DNA of 64,000 nucleotides, taken from assembly GCA_035772405.1 (NCBI GenBank), contig JAYKKM010000011.1:1679501-1743500 (forward strand). The letters are read 5' to 3'. Both the position numbers and the translations under genes were made by a program. The notes below the pieces were generated by a model. That model worked only from the letters and a program-made list of their open reading frames with translations, was not told where the DNA came from and made no database searches. The stretch is from Chrysogorgia sp. JL179-B06 (taxonomy: Eukaryota; Cnidaria; Anthozoa; Scleralcyonacea; Chrysogorgiidae). This document shows positions 1 to 10,545 of the stretch, piece after piece (position 1 is the stretch's first letter; every line of letters starts with the position of its first letter).

Positions 1-155
1 AGAGAAAGAAAATGTATCTAACCTTTCACATTTTAGCACAAATCTACCTGATTTTTTACCTGATTTTTTTTTTACCTGATCGTCACAATTTTACCTGTTT
101 TTTTCGAAACGTCTCCATTGGGGGGGTGTAGCACCCCCCGGTCGCTACGTCCCTG
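1..155. mobile_element. Right end of a hAT-like element, cut by the window start
   Basis: The segment ends in a C-run followed by gctacgtccctg at 144-155. Read on the other strand this is CAGGGACGTAGC, a typical hAT terminal inverted repeat beginning CAG. Just inside lies a G-run/C-run pair (119-139). The left end is outside the window, so the target duplication cannot be tested. The rest is T-rich with repeated acctgatttttt units and no ORF. Confidence 0.4.
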
Positions 156-159
156 AGTT

Positions 160-745
160 CATTACCTATTGACACGGCTGAAAAGATTTATAAGACAATG
201 ATTATACCTACCATCGACTATTGCGATGTTGTGTGGAATGGATGTTGGGAAGTTGAACTCTGATGCCTTGGAGCGATTACAATGCAGAGCAGCAAAACTT
301 AATTCCCCAAATTCAGAACTTGAAACAGATCTGCTACTAAAATCTCTTGGTTTAGCCCCTTTGGCGAATAGAAGACTGCTACATATCGCAGAGTGGGTCA
401 AAAGATGTCTGGATAACGATAAACCTCCATATTTATTAGACTATTTTAGGATAAACGAGTCATTACATAGTTATCGGACAAGAGGACGTCGAAATATTCG
501 TTTACCTAAAGTAAAACTGGAAGTACTATATTTAACAACTTGCCTGAGACTATTAAGAACTGCTCTTTTAAAGAATTCGGAAGAGCAAAAGAATATTTTT
601 TGTCTAGATTCCTATGTCGGTTTGTCCCGACCTCCATTGATAGCAGTTCATGTAACTGAAGGGGCTATCCTGAATAAATATCTTTATCTTATTTATCTTA
701 TCTTATGTTCTGCAAATGTTATTTCGGTTATTTTTCTACAAATTA
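160..745 (+). pseudogene. LINE reverse transcriptase C-terminal tail (CR1/L2-like)
   Basis: The frame opening near 163 reads YKTMIIPTIDYCDVVW, the usual thumb-region motif after the RT catalytic core in CR1/L2-type LINEs. A frameshift near 260 moves the reading to the next frame, which continues with the typical DALERLQCRAAKL segment and runs to 750. The 3' end (about 656-710) carries gaaggggctaycc followed by taaata/tatctt repeats, as in a second copy at 21805-21825. Endonuclease and RT core are missing, as expected for 5' truncation. This is a dead copy. Confidence 0.7.
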
Positions 746-1531
746 TTTGACATTCCCAGCGAATTATCGCAGGACTTTGCCCTTCTGATCTGATTCCTGT
801 CATGCCCTGTCGCTGACAGATTATCAGAGTAATCCCTTCGCGAATGATGTCAGGAAGTGGAATGATGGCTGTAATTTTAAACCATTTTATACGTCATTCT
901 CTTAAAGCAAAAAGGTGGCGAACTCACTGCAGAGATTTTAGCAACGAAATACATAATATCACAGATTTTAATTTAGCAACGAAATTTCGAGTTAACCATT
1001 TCGCCAGAGTAAAAACGAGTAAAACGTGCTTCTCTCAACTGTCGGGTGCCACGTAAATTGCAATGCGCCGTAAATTAAATCTGAGCTTTTTTAGGACACA
1101 CGAATGCCCCCGTACCCTAACGCAATGCAGAGAGACAAGAACTTGACAGTTGGCAGAACAGCCGCAGTGTGATAAGACACAAGAAGCTCATCTCAGCTTT
1201 CGTTGAGCGTCAACTATAAAATTGTCCAATAAAGAGCCAATCAAAGTGACCGTCAACTTAAACTCAAATTCACCGCTTGGCAGGGTATAATATTGAATTT
1301 CCCTCTGTGGAGGGTATCGACTTGAGTAGCATGCGCGAAACCAAATAACAAGACGAGCCTGCAAACAATGGAGAAACAACAAGAATTCAAGATTGTTTCG
1401 GTGTAATATGTAATTTATCAACACTCTGCTCGGGGAATTCGTCGAAATATTACCTGTCGACCCCCCCCCCCCCCCCCGCTGTGGGTCTATAAATGATAAT
1501 ATATATATGTTTGTATATTTGTAATCCAACT
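746..1531. other. No gene recognised; 17-C homopolymer
   Basis: I see no supportable coding region. A 70-codon frame at 844-1056 has no recognisable motif. A pure run of 17 C lies at 1461-1477 and (at)n at 1499-1508. The segment ends at caact (1527-1531), the left copy of the target duplication of the next element. Confidence 0.5.
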
Positions 1532-1550
1532 CAGGGTGCGAATTGACGTT

Positions 1551-3370
1551 TTAAAAGTGCATCGCAATAATATATTGCAGAAATATGGCCCCCCCCCGAT
1601 TTTCCGGTGGCCGCCATGTGCCTGGGGGACATTCCCCCCATTCGCTTGAAGTAAACACTCTCGACCATACATCAAGATATTTGCTGTTATGATCGAGCAA
1701 ATGATGAAGTCGATTCTTCAGTTTATCCCATTCTGCAGAAATCTCTGCTACATCACACAAATTCCTCTCCAACAACGGCATAAAATGTTCGATCAGTTCA
1801 GTCATGTTCGAATCCCCATAAGAATAAAGCTGTGTTAAATCAGTTGGCCACTTGGTGCAGTCAAGAATTTCTACCAAATTTCTGAACACAGGACAGCTGG
1901 ATAAACTTTCAAAGCGACCACTGACGGCATCAGAAAGCAGCAATTGTTGTTCGGTAAATGCCACTTACCGTGCGTTCATCAATTTTCTTCAACTTTCTGT
2001 CTTGATAAACATAGGAGTTATAAACTGCATCAAATGTAACCTCACTTCTGATATATATAATGTGAGGCGAGATTTCTCTGCTTGGTTCAGCTCGTCTTGA
2101 TCTAACGCTCCTTGAACATGTGCCTGGAGTTTAGCCATTGTCCATTTAAAATCCTGTATTCGGCGAACTGCTTTCACTGGGTCATGCTCCTCTTTCTGCT
2201 CACTGAGAGACATTCTAGTCAAAACAGATAAGACATCGAGGTAAATAGCCATTGATATTGGGTATTTTCCATTTTCAATTTGCGCACGTTTTTCGGCTTG
2301 ACTGTCATTGGTCGCCAGCTCTTCAAGATGCGTCATAAATGTTCCATAGTGATTTAAAAGAATCTTGATGGCGTTATAACGATGTCCAACCCACCGAGTC
2401 CCAGATGCCTTGACAGGTTTTGGAACTTTTTTGGTAGAGCTTGTACAAGAACACAAGCATTTGGTCGATATCATCAAAAACTGAATTTTTAAATGCGTCT
2501 TTTGCTGCCAGCACGATCCTTTTGTTGAAGTAGTGTATGGCAGTTAACCAGGCAGATTCTTCTTTCAAACGAGCCACAACGCCTCTATGGACTCCCAGGT
2601 TAACAGAAGCTCCATCTACATTCAATCCATGCAAATGAGAGGAAAAATCTACAATTCCTATGCGATGAAAGGCTTCCCTGATGCACTCGACCAAATGAAT
2701 GCCATCCGCCACTGCAGGGTTTGATGCTGAGAAACTTCACAACAGCTCGGCCATCTTCATTTAGGAACATAACATAAATAAGTTCTTGTTCAGTCACGCT
2801 CGTGTCTGTACTTCCATCTGTTAAAATGGAGTAGTACCTCGCTTTCAAGAGAATTTCTTTGAGGGGAGCTTTAAATTGTTCTGCGATAAAGTCGATGAAA
2901 ATTGCTGCAGCTCGAGCAGTGCGATACCCGCTCCGTTTGGCAACTCCATTTTTTTCCTGCAGCGCAAGTAAATCGGAGTAGTCACTGAATGGCTTTTCAT
3001 TCTTGGCAAGGTAATATGCCGTGATGAACCGCATTTTTAAGACCTCCTTCGAATGCTCTTACATCTTCATTATCGACTTTCCAATTGGAGTGTTTTTCAT
3101 AACATTCTCGCTGTACCACTGTGTGCCTAACTTTTTTTCAAGGCTATATCAGCAGAACGCTTGTGCATATCAGTGTTGTATCAACGTTGCGTTTTTAGAG
3201 CCTTCGACCCATGCACGACTGTAGTTTTTCATCCCGTGGAGCCGATCGTCGTGTTCTTTACGCGTGGAACAGCGAATATTTGCAACATTATTTCCACCTG
3301 GTTGTACGTCCCATTCAAGTTTTATGTTGAATTCTTTCTCCCAGCCCTTTACCGTTTTCAGTTTAGGCAT
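1551..3370 (-). pseudogene. hAT-type transposase, ZNF862/TTF-zinc-finger-like, frameshifted
   Basis: The reading starts at 3370 with MPKLKTVKGWEKEF and a short Cys/His region whose end reads HDDRLHGMKNYSRAWVEGS, like the TTF-type finger at the start of ZNF862-like hAT proteins. The core follows in at least four frames: 3034-2600 (AEQFKAPLKEILLKARYYSI then LTDGSTDTS), 2712-2374 (LNVDGASVNLG), 2477-1989 (SGTRWVGHRYNA) and 1964-1551. These are the DGSTD, DGA and RW landmarks of the hAT RNase-H-like catalytic region. Frame changes near 3170, 2700, 2450 and 1980 kill the gene. The assignment to the ZNF862-like lineage rests on remembered family wording. Confidence 0.75.
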
Positions 3371-3484
3371 GTCTCCTTAGTACATTCAGCTACCTTTACT
3401 CATTCTATACATTCAAATTTTATCGACGCTTATGCCTCTTCAAGGGAAAATGAAATCCTAATGCCGCACAAACACTAACACTAA

Positions 3485-3805
3485 CAGTTGAGCAAACAGA
3501 AGACTTCCGTTTCGAACATGTCAAGTTGACATTTTTGACGTTCAATGCATGTGTGAATTAAATTTTGACAGTTTGTTGAGAAAGTTAATAGAATAACTGC
3601 GGTGTGAATGAGAACGTGATGAGACACTCATTCGTTTATTCCACAAATTGATTGTCTTCCTAACGCGTATTGCGACTGATTTACCCTGTTGGTTTGAACT
3701 TTGAATTGATGTTACAATATTGTTGTTTATGAACTTCCTTATAGTAATTGGACTTCAAAAGTTTGTTGAACTTTTCAAAACGGAAGTCTTTTGTTTGCTC
3801 AGCTG
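3485..3805. repeat. Foldback/MITE-like repeat nested in the hAT element
   Basis: cag-t-tgagcaaacagaagacttccg starts at 3485, and its inverted, slightly diverged copy ends at 3805, giving arms of about 33 bp. The interior (about 255 bp) has no ORF. I could not define a target duplication. Confidence 0.6.
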
Positions 3806-4113
3806 GCTGCGCGCACCAGAGCTGATAACCTGAAACTGACTAGTGTATTTCACAACATCTCACCGAATTATGAAGCATAAGTTTACAGTAGCAGTGTTAT
3901 TATTTTTTCTGGTTTAAATGTTACGACGTTGTTGTTACGACGGGACAGTGGCTCGTATATGTATGTGCCAGGCAAATGAAGACGTTTCACTCAGAAAATA
4001 TAGGAAGGCAGTTTAACAAAAAAATTGCATCGCGATTTTGTTAGTTTTTAAACTTTTTTGCATTGCATATTTTAAAAAGTGCATCGCGATGCGTTAATTC
4101 GCACTCTGCAACT

Positions 4114-5100
4114 TGAAAACTTTTTTCCTTCGTTTTGTTCTAGATATAATATGCTATAATTGCAAAAGATAAGGGCAAATCAGGCGCTATTGCCCTCAGA
4201 AGAAAAGTCGGGGTGTGAGAGGTGGTAGAGGAAGAAGAGGATTTGGGGGGAATATTAATATATACCTGTAAATATTTGGGGTAAATAAAAAAATTCAACA
4301 AAAACAACTGTGTATGATGTCGAGCTCAGAACCGCTTGTTCACAAAAATATAACTATTAGGGGGCTGTTTATATGAGCTGGGCTGATTCTCTTAACAAAG
4401 TTCTTATCATAGCTACTATATAGACACCCAAAATAATATTTCAAAGCAGAACTGGCTTAGTTTGACTGTAGGAAGAACAAAGTTAATTGAAATTATCTTT
4501 TTCGGTCGAGGAAAGATTTTCGTGACAACACTCAGTCCGGTTAGCCCAACGAATATTTCTTAGGCCTGCTCCAGTCACGGACTACTACCGTTAGAAAGAC
4601 CATTAAATTCTGTGCAACATATGTAAATTAAAAAATCGTATAGAATAGCGCCCGACCAAAAGCCGGTCATGTTTAACATGAAATTTCTAGGCACGATCGA
4701 GTCAAGCGACTACCACCACTAGGAAGAGCATTAAATTCTGTACAACATATTTAAATTTAAATAAATCATATAAAATAGCCCCCTAGAAAATAGTACTTTT
4801 ATAAAATCGAAGCGAATCGTCTGCCCAAACAGCAGTCCAGTTCACACGGATGGCTACCGGCTGAATCGACGGCGTACTTCACAGTGGTAGTCAGTTTTAG
4901 GATTTGGGTTGTTCATATATCGAGAAAGCGCCCAATTATAACGTTGTGTACTATTTGTTACTTTGTTTTGTTATTATCAGCTATGATTTATTATCTCCTT
5001 TGATTCAGTCATACCATTCAAGACAAACGAAGGTATAAAAAACGGCCAAAAAAACATCAATCACTGAGGGGGGAATTGACGAGAAAATAATTGGGCAAAA
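4114..5100. other. Noncoding; imperfect tandem duplication
   Basis: Two diverged copies of a roughly 100-bp unit lie at about 4560-4660 and 4690-4790. They share taccacc/gttaggaagancattaaattctgt, caacatat and a tagaatagc-type end. No coding region is supported. Confidence 0.45.
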
Positions 5101-5820
5101 ATCACGTCAATTCCACCATATGAGACATCCAACATTCAACCTAACACTAACCAACCTATAACGCAACTGACGAATACGAACTTCGGAAAGACAACGATGA
5201 AACGGAAATCGAGAACACTACACAATAACACAAACAAAATGAACTAAAAAACGACAACGACCAAACGATTATGAACATTGAACCAAACGAAAACATACTG
5301 ATAAACAACGATAGCGACACAGGACTGGAAAATATAACACTACCCACACCAGAAAGATGTAGACAAAAATGGACGCATCTACCACTAACTCGGATGACGC
5401 ACATAACATGACAGACAACTCACAGAGGACATGTCATAAATAACATTCCTACATCTTTTGAAACTCTGAAGTCTGAACACTCTAAAACATAAACGAAAAA
5501 CACGAACAACTATTGAGAGACTACCAGATTACAGAAATGACGGAACTTTGCCTGATGGATTAAATTACTGCAACATCATCCTAGACGACGACCTTCGTTC
5601 ATGATGGGTGAAAGCATCAAGGGATGTCGCCAAACAACAACACCAACGGATATTAACAAATATTGAACATAAAATCGAACACTCTACTCAACGTATAAAC
5701 AACATATCTACCGACAACGAGCAGGAAAAACGAATACTAAAAGCAACAGCAAAAAACATTGCAAAGACACCAACAAAACATCAAACGCCTAAACAACGAA
5801 TGCAAAACCAACAAAACTAA
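5101..5820 (+). other. A/C-rich low-complexity stretch, possible decayed ORF
   Basis: Very strong strand asymmetry (A and C rich, few G and T). An open frame at 5608-5820 would encode a Lys/Gln/Asn-rich peptide with no recognisable domain, and upstream frames are broken. It may be a remnant of a repeat-encoded protein, but composition alone can make such frames. Confidence 0.25.
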
Positions 5821-6927
5821 GGCCCAGTTCAGACGCCGAACTTTTTATGAGCCGAACCTAATTCCAATTTGGGCCGACCTAAATGACATTATCCCACCTA
5901 TTGATTCAGACGCCGAACTTAATTCGCCATACTGAATTCGAACTCAAGGTTCAGGTCAGCAGTAGATTGTGAAAATGTCACACTGACATTATTATTGTAA
6001 ACATGGAGGACTTGAATAATACACACAAGAGGACTCTTCTACCACAAATTATGATCGAAAGGAGAAAGATGCAAACTGCTTTACAATATCTTGTAAATAG
6101 AAGAACACAGCTGGTTGGAGTGTCTAATCACTCTGCTCTTGTCGAATAGAAATAAAACACCAGCTGTATATAATCGCCGGTGCCTGGGAAGAAACTTTGG
6201 ATAGTTTAACTTCGTCTCTACTACATATTCCTACGAACGGTTCAAAAAACTTTCAGAGTATCTTTTAATTTTATTCTTGAACGAATAAGACATGTTCTTC
6301 AAAGAGATACCATAAATGAAGAGCCGATATCATCAGAGTGTAGGTTGGCTATTTGTCTTTATCGCCTTGCGAGGGGTGATTATTATTACACGATAGCAGA
6401 GATGACAGGTTTGGGTATTTCTACAGTCTGCACAATCGTTAACGAAGTAACAAAAGCAATTGTGGAACACTTATGGGAAGACTGTGTGACAAAGCACGTG
6501 CCTAAAACGGAAGACGACTTTAAGAAAGATGCTCGATATGGAGGAACTGTGGGCAATTTCCATGTTGTTGGTTGGCCATAGACGGTTGCCACATACCTAT
6601 AAAGTGCCTGCCTGGGGGTCTTCAATCGTGCAAGGACTACCATAATTTTAAATACTTCTATTCGATTATTATGATGGCAATGGTTGATTCTAATTATAGA
6701 TTTATGTGGGGAGTTGTGGTTTTCCTGGAAACTTGCATGATGCGATTATTTCCAGTCAACACAACTTTGGAAAAACAAAAGAAAATGACCACATTCCTCA
6801 AATCGGGAAGGACGTTGGTGGAGTACTTGCACCACCCCTAGTACTCGGTGATTCGGCATTTCGGTTCGGCAATCTTGTTTTCCGAACGCTAATCGTTAAT
6901 GAAATCTCTGAATCTGGGATCATTTAA
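5821..6927 (+). mobile_element. PIF/Harbinger element, 3' end lost
   Basis: It begins ggcccagttcagacgccgaa, and the segment ttcagacgccgaact recurs at about 5905-5919, the arrangement of a terminal plus subterminal repeat. A transposase gene follows from 6003. I find no inverted copy of the start downstream. The sequence instead runs into another repeat family at about 6911, so the right end has been replaced. Confidence 0.6.
6003..6927 (+). pseudogene. PIF/Harbinger transposase (DDE_Tnp_4-type), broken
   Basis: The first ATG at 6003 gives MEDLNNTHKRTLLPQI, then a stop near 6148. The next frame resumes with the helix-turn-helix-like RLARGDYYYTIAEMTGLGIS segment (6345-6581). A shift near 6570 leads to AIDGCHIPIKCLPGG, which holds the first catalytic Asp of Harbinger transposases, then YHNFKYFYSIIMMAMVD. 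Another shift near 6710 leads to GSCGFPGNLHDA and VLGDSAFRF, with the second catalytic Asp. The third catalytic residue (Glu) is not seen because the 3' part is missing. There are at least three disruptions. Confidence 0.8.
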
Positions 6928-7600
6928 ACGATAGAAAAGTCCGCAAACTCTACGACAGTTAAAATATATGTAAGAAACTGGATAGGCTTTCTTACCATGT
7001 AATTTGACAACATGCAACTCGAAATTCATCTTTGCCCGTCGAATTTATCGAACGATTCTTCAATTTAAGAGTGTCCCGATAAGCAAACCCAACACTCCAC
7101 AGATTTGAATTAATCGAATCTCTTTGAAATAGACTCTATACTTCGGCCTGTCTCAACACACTGGGATCATTTAAACGAAAGAAAACTGCGCTAACTCTAC
7201 GATTGTTACAATATAAGTAACTGGATATCAACGGCGGCTTTGTGTACCGGACACATAAATTTGCAGGAGTAAAATGTTACTTAGTACTGTATGGAACTGC
7301 CTCATTCAAAAATCCCGTTTATTTTATCTACGATAGGTTTAATTCATGAACTGGACAATTTCAAGATAAAAATAAACGAGATTTTTAAAGAACGAGGCAG
7401 TTCTACACAGTGCTAAATTTCGGTACACGAAGTAAGAGCTTAACGGCGAACTGAATAGGCTTTCTTACCATGTAAGAATCCTCGAAATTCATCTTTGCTC
7501 GTCGAATTCATCGAACTTCGAGCGCCGAGCGGATGCTAAAGAGATCTTCGTTCTTCAAGCAAAGCCATACCAAACCACAGACTTGAATTTGTAACTATTG
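6911..7600. repeat. Diverged direct repeat pair of unknown family
   Basis: Two copies start with ctgggatcatttaaacga (about 6914 and 7162). Both continue with actctacg, a taactggata-type site, ggctttcttaccatgtaa, cgaaattcatctttg, cgtcgaatt and cacagacttgaatt. Copy 1 runs to about 7115. Copy 2 runs to about 7600 because a foldback insertion enlarges it. No coding potential. Confidence 0.6.
7229..7453. mobile_element. Foldback element inserted in copy 2, empty site known
   Basis: Arms at about 7284-7327 and 7365-7413 are inverted copies (agtactgtatggaactgcc against its complement ggcagttctacacagtgct), with gtgtacc/ggtacac further out. The neighbouring copy of the host repeat reads actggataggctttc without interruption. 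In this copy, actggata and actgaata flank the insert, consistent with an 8-bp target duplication with one change. There is no ORF. Confidence 0.6.
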
Positions 7601-7623
7601 TTTTGATGTCTGATATATATTCT

Positions 7624-8075
7624 TTAACTCTTTCCTTACCGGCCCAGTCAAAATGGGTCGTAGAAGACCCGCAAAGTCGTCAATCGAAAAACACAGCAAA
7701 CGGTAACGCAAGATTAAAAATTGAAATTCGACAAGCGCGAGGAATATGAAATCCACGCACACGCCAAGTTTGATTTGATTTCATAAACAACTCTGCGTTT
7801 GGTGGCATTTTGAGTTTTGAAGATGCTACGCGGGCGTGCAACATGGCCTTTTCTAGAAAAATGTAAATTTTTCAACCTGATTTATGATAATTAATGCTAA
7901 TTTATATTAACATAATGTGTTTTGTTCGGGAATTTTAAAAGCACAAATAAAAGCCGGTTTATTGGGCTTCCAGAAAATGTATAGCTTTCGCAACAGTTAT
8001 GGTTATTTCAAGAGATATCAATAGAACAACGTGGTCGTTCAATTTGATGTTTTTCAGCCGTAGGGAAAGAGTTAA
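7624..8075. mobile_element. piggyBac-type MITE (TTAA-flanked)
   Basis: The left end is ttaactctttccttaccggc (7624-7643) and the right end gccgtagggaaagagttaa (8057-8075). These form a terminal inverted repeat of about 15 bp with TTAA at both outer edges, the piggyBac target duplication. It is about 450 bp long with no transposase. Confidence 0.6.
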
Positions 8076-8599
8076 GGAACACATCATGCAATGACGCGAA
8101 GCGGAAGCTAACTTGAGGCAGCGAGGATCAAAGCAACAAGTGGGCGACCAAATCATATATAAACGACATACAGTTATTTCAGTATTTTTCTAGACTAGTA
8201 TAAATATATTTATAGATAAAGTTAGGACGTAGCACTTATATCCATGCATCAATTGTTAGCGATTGAACGTGACAACGGCGAAGACTTTCCGTGATGCTCT
8301 TATTTTATTTACTCTCCCGTCTCACCATATGATTTTGAATAGCGTTGAAATAAAAGCCTTCATTATAGACTTGGGGAAAATCACCCTTTCAAAGGACGGC
8401 AATTTAATGTACTTTCTCCTTTAATCTCGTTTAATAAACTATATACCGCAAGCACTCCAACAACGATTTTAGTTTTGAAAATTGGTTAAAGTCGGAGATT
8501 AACAAAGCTAAATCAAAATTTCCAACGAGCGTTTCAACCAAAGCCACAATGGCGTTCCGAACGCAAACGCAGTGTTAAGGGGGGTTGAACCAGATGACA
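8076..8599. other. No feature recognised
   Basis: Unique-looking AT-rich sequence. I see no ORF with recognisable motifs, no inverted termini and no convincing splice-bounded exon. Confidence 0.4.
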
Positions 8600-8639
8600 T
8601 TTCGTAGGCGATTTCTCCTCTAAGATGGTGGGGTGGGAT

Positions 8640-8995
8640 GATTGTTGCCAGAATATTGTAGTGAAACGACAAGAGTCAACCACAAGAAGTCTTTTAAGGA
8701 CGTAAGATATTCGAAAGATACAGAGCTCTCGAAGTACGTGTGGAAGCTGAATGAAAGCAGGAAAGAGTTTGTCCTAAAGTGGTCCATTCTAAAGCGTGCA
8801 AACTCATATGCAGCCAGAGGAAAGCGATGCAATCTTTGCCTTGAAGAGAAATTGTGTCTAATGAAAGCGGACAAACGGTATTCACTGAATAGAAGGTCTG
8901 AAATCTTTGCGAAGTGCCGCCATCGAGACAAATTTTGCGTGGAAAAGTTAAAACGCGCGCGCTCAACTTGCGTCATCAAACAGTCGATGTTTTGA
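8640..8995 (+). pseudogene. GIY-YIG endonuclease C-terminal fragment (Penelope-like element)
   Basis: The frame 8642-8995 reads TELSKYVWKLNESRKEF, KWSILKRA, then CNLCLEEK (residues 63-70), LNRRSEI and CRHRDKF (residues 92-98). This Cys-rich tail follows the GIY-YIG fold in retroelements of the Penelope-like type. The GIY and YIG motifs themselves would lie upstream and are absent, so the fragment is truncated on its 5' side. A matching N-terminal RT fragment lies at 10743-11258 on the same strand. Confidence 0.65.
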
Positions 8996-9458
8996 TGCCA
9001 TTAACGAACTGAATTTTTATTACTTCACCCAATCGCCTGAAGATCGTCTCGACAAACGAGGCGTGGCGTGAAACTCGGGGTAGCGATGTTTCAGTTTTAA
9101 GATATTTATTTTAAAAAATTCACAGTATTGAGCATTCTTTCATCTACTACAAACAAAGAAATAGTGTATTCTAGCACCTGGATTTCAGTTGTGCACTCTA
9201 GTTCGTGTGGATTTATTACTCGTGCCCAGGCCTATGGCCGGGCACAAGTCGTAAAATGCAAATTTTTTTTTCGTAGTCGGGAATGTGCACTTATTTCCAT
9301 ACCCTGAATTTAGCGCGTTCCTCTAAAAGCGAAGCCTGGGAATGAGATAGATTTTGAAATGCGTCAAGTTGACAGATGGAAACTAGTAATTTATATTTTC
9401 ACGAGGTCACTAACCTTTCGCATTAAGGGAGTCTCAGCCAACACTGTTTTATATATTA
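8996..9458. other. Noncoding spacer with one hairpin
   Basis: No gene recognised. A short imperfect hairpin gtgcccaggcctatggccgggcac lies at about 9222-9245. It directly precedes the 72-bp repeats of the OTU ORF. Confidence 0.35.
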
Positions 9459-9677
9459 ATATGGTCGCCAACTCTTTCTCAAATTCGTGAGAGAGCTGTC
9501 CTAGCAGCGAAAGACGAAGAGACCAACAATATTTATATGGTCGCCAACTCTTCCATTCGTGAGATAGCTGTCCTAGCAGCGAAAGACGAAGAAACCAACA
9601 ATGTTTATATGGTCGTTAACTCTTCCATTCGTGAGAGAGCTGTCCTAGCAGTGAAAGACGAAGAGACCGGTATTATG
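9459..9677 (+). repeat. Three tandem copies of a 72-bp coding repeat
   Basis: Copies start at 9459, 9535 and 9607, each with atatggtcg, aactctt, attcgtgaga and gctgtcctagcagygaaagacgaagaraccaacaa. Copies 2 and 3 are 72 bp apart and in frame, giving a 24-residue peptide repeat with the core SSIRE-AVLA-KDEET. Copy 1 carries 4 extra bases, so it is out of frame with the ORF that starts in copy 2. Confidence 0.85.
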
Positions 9678-10331
9678 GTCGAAACATTGAAATACGAAAC
9701 AAGCAAAGTACAGTATAAAATAATCCATTGTTATCTAAAGATTATTTTTACAGTTAATTGTTATCCAGGAAAATCTGATAATCAACATCAAAGGTATTGT
9801 GTTTTAAGAAGAATGTTGATGATCTCAGGCGACATTGAATTAAACCCTGGTCCTGCACCATTATTACAGTTGAGATTAGCAGAACAATGTTTAAAATTGT
9901 TAGATGTTGGTGGCGCAGGTGACTGTTTCTTTAGAGCCATATCTCATCAGTTATATGGTGAATCAAACTATCATATGAATGTACGTACCACAGGAGTAGA
10001 ATACATGAGGAATAATCCAGAAAGGTTTATTGGGAGCAATACAGAAAATTCATGGCTAACTTACCTAGCTAATATGTCTCAACAAGGTACATGGTGTGAT
10101 GCACTAATCGTACAAGCAGTTGCAGATGCAATGAATCTTACCTTCTATATAATTGAATCCCATGAAGACTTTGCACCAATTACTATTATTAGACCATTGC
10201 ATACAGAAAATAACTTGACTTCTACTATTAACATTTGTCATTTAGACGAAGCACACTACTGCTCAACTACTGTATTAGAGCATAACAACCGATCAACAAA
10301 TGTATCCAATAACAATAGACAGCCGTGTTAG
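9537..10331 (+). CDS. OTU-family cysteine protease ORF with 2A-like ribosome-skipping motif
   Basis: 264 codons, uninterrupted. Residues 1-44 are two 24-residue repeats; 97-106 read SGDIELNPGP, matching the 2A consensus D-x-E-x-N-P-G-P, so ribosomes may skip between G105 and P106. From 123 an OTU domain follows: DVGGAGDCFFRA, with C130 as expected nucleophile, and LDEAHYCS near the end, with H240 as expected catalytic His. OTU enzymes cleave ubiquitin or related chains. In my recollection this 2A-plus-OTU start occurs on large mobile-element proteins (Helitron-type, possibly LINE), so this is probably the N-terminal part of such a protein cut short. The stop codon lies in the first unit of a 21-bp minisatellite. 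The start is the first ATG, but repeat copy 1 upstream is frameshifted, so the original start may be lost. Confidence 0.75.
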   Translation: MVANSSIREIAVLAAKDEETNNVYMVVNSSIRERAVLAVKDEETGIMVETLKYETSKVQYKIIHCYLKIIFTVNCYPGKSDNQHQRYCVLRRMLMISGDIELNPGPAPLLQLRLAEQCLKLLDVGGAGDCFFRAISHQLYGESNYHMNVRTTGVEYMRNNPERFIGSNTENSWLTYLANMSQQGTWCDALIVQAVADAMNLTFYIIESHEDFAPITIIRPLHTENNLTSTINICHLDEAHYCSTTVLEHNNRSTNVSNNNRQPC

Positions 10332-10545
10332 AACCATAGACAGCCGTGTTAGAACAATAGACAGCCGTGTTAGAACAATAGACGGCCGTGTTAGAACAAT
10401 AGACGGCCGTGTTAGAACAATAGACAGCCGTGTTAGAACAATAGACAGCCGTGTTAGAACAATAGACAGCCGTGTTAGAACAATAGACAGCCATGTTAGA
10501 ACAATAGACAGCCGTGTTAGAATAATAGACAGTCATTGTTCTATG
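10312..10545. repeat. 21-bp minisatellite, about 10.5 copies
   Basis: Consensus acaatagacagccgtgttag plus a, with units at 10316, 10337, 10358 and so on every 21 bases to about 10526. Only a few substitutions occur (cggcc in units 4-5, ccatg in unit 9). Because 21 is a multiple of three, several frames stay open across it, so long artificial ORFs appear on both strands. There are no spacers between units, so it is not a CRISPR array. Confidence 0.95.

Larger units (their letters stand above)
1532..4108. mobile_element. hAT element with 5-bp target site duplication
   Basis: The left end reads cagggtgcgaattgacg (from 1532). The right end, read inward on the minus strand from 4108, is cagagtgcgaattaacg, a clear terminal inverted repeat. 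Both ends also carry gtgcatcgc/gcgatgcac subterminal motifs. The bases directly outside are caact on both sides (1527-1531 and 4109-4113), a 5-bp target duplication. hAT elements usually make 8 bp; a subgroup with 5 bp is known. The element holds a minus-strand transposase gene (1551-3370) and a nested foldback repeat (3485-3805). At 2577 bp it looks structurally complete but coding-dead. Confidence 0.8.

Noticed and set aside
844..1056. 70-codon ORF as a small gene
   Set aside because: No motif, no splice or promoter signals, and similar frames occur by chance at this base composition.
5608..5820. Lys/Gln-rich ORF as a real protein
   Set aside because: Composition-driven frame in an A/C-rich stretch; reported only as low-complexity sequence.
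10312..10545. Possible CRISPR array
   Set aside because: Units are directly adjacent without spacers, and the genome is eukaryotic.
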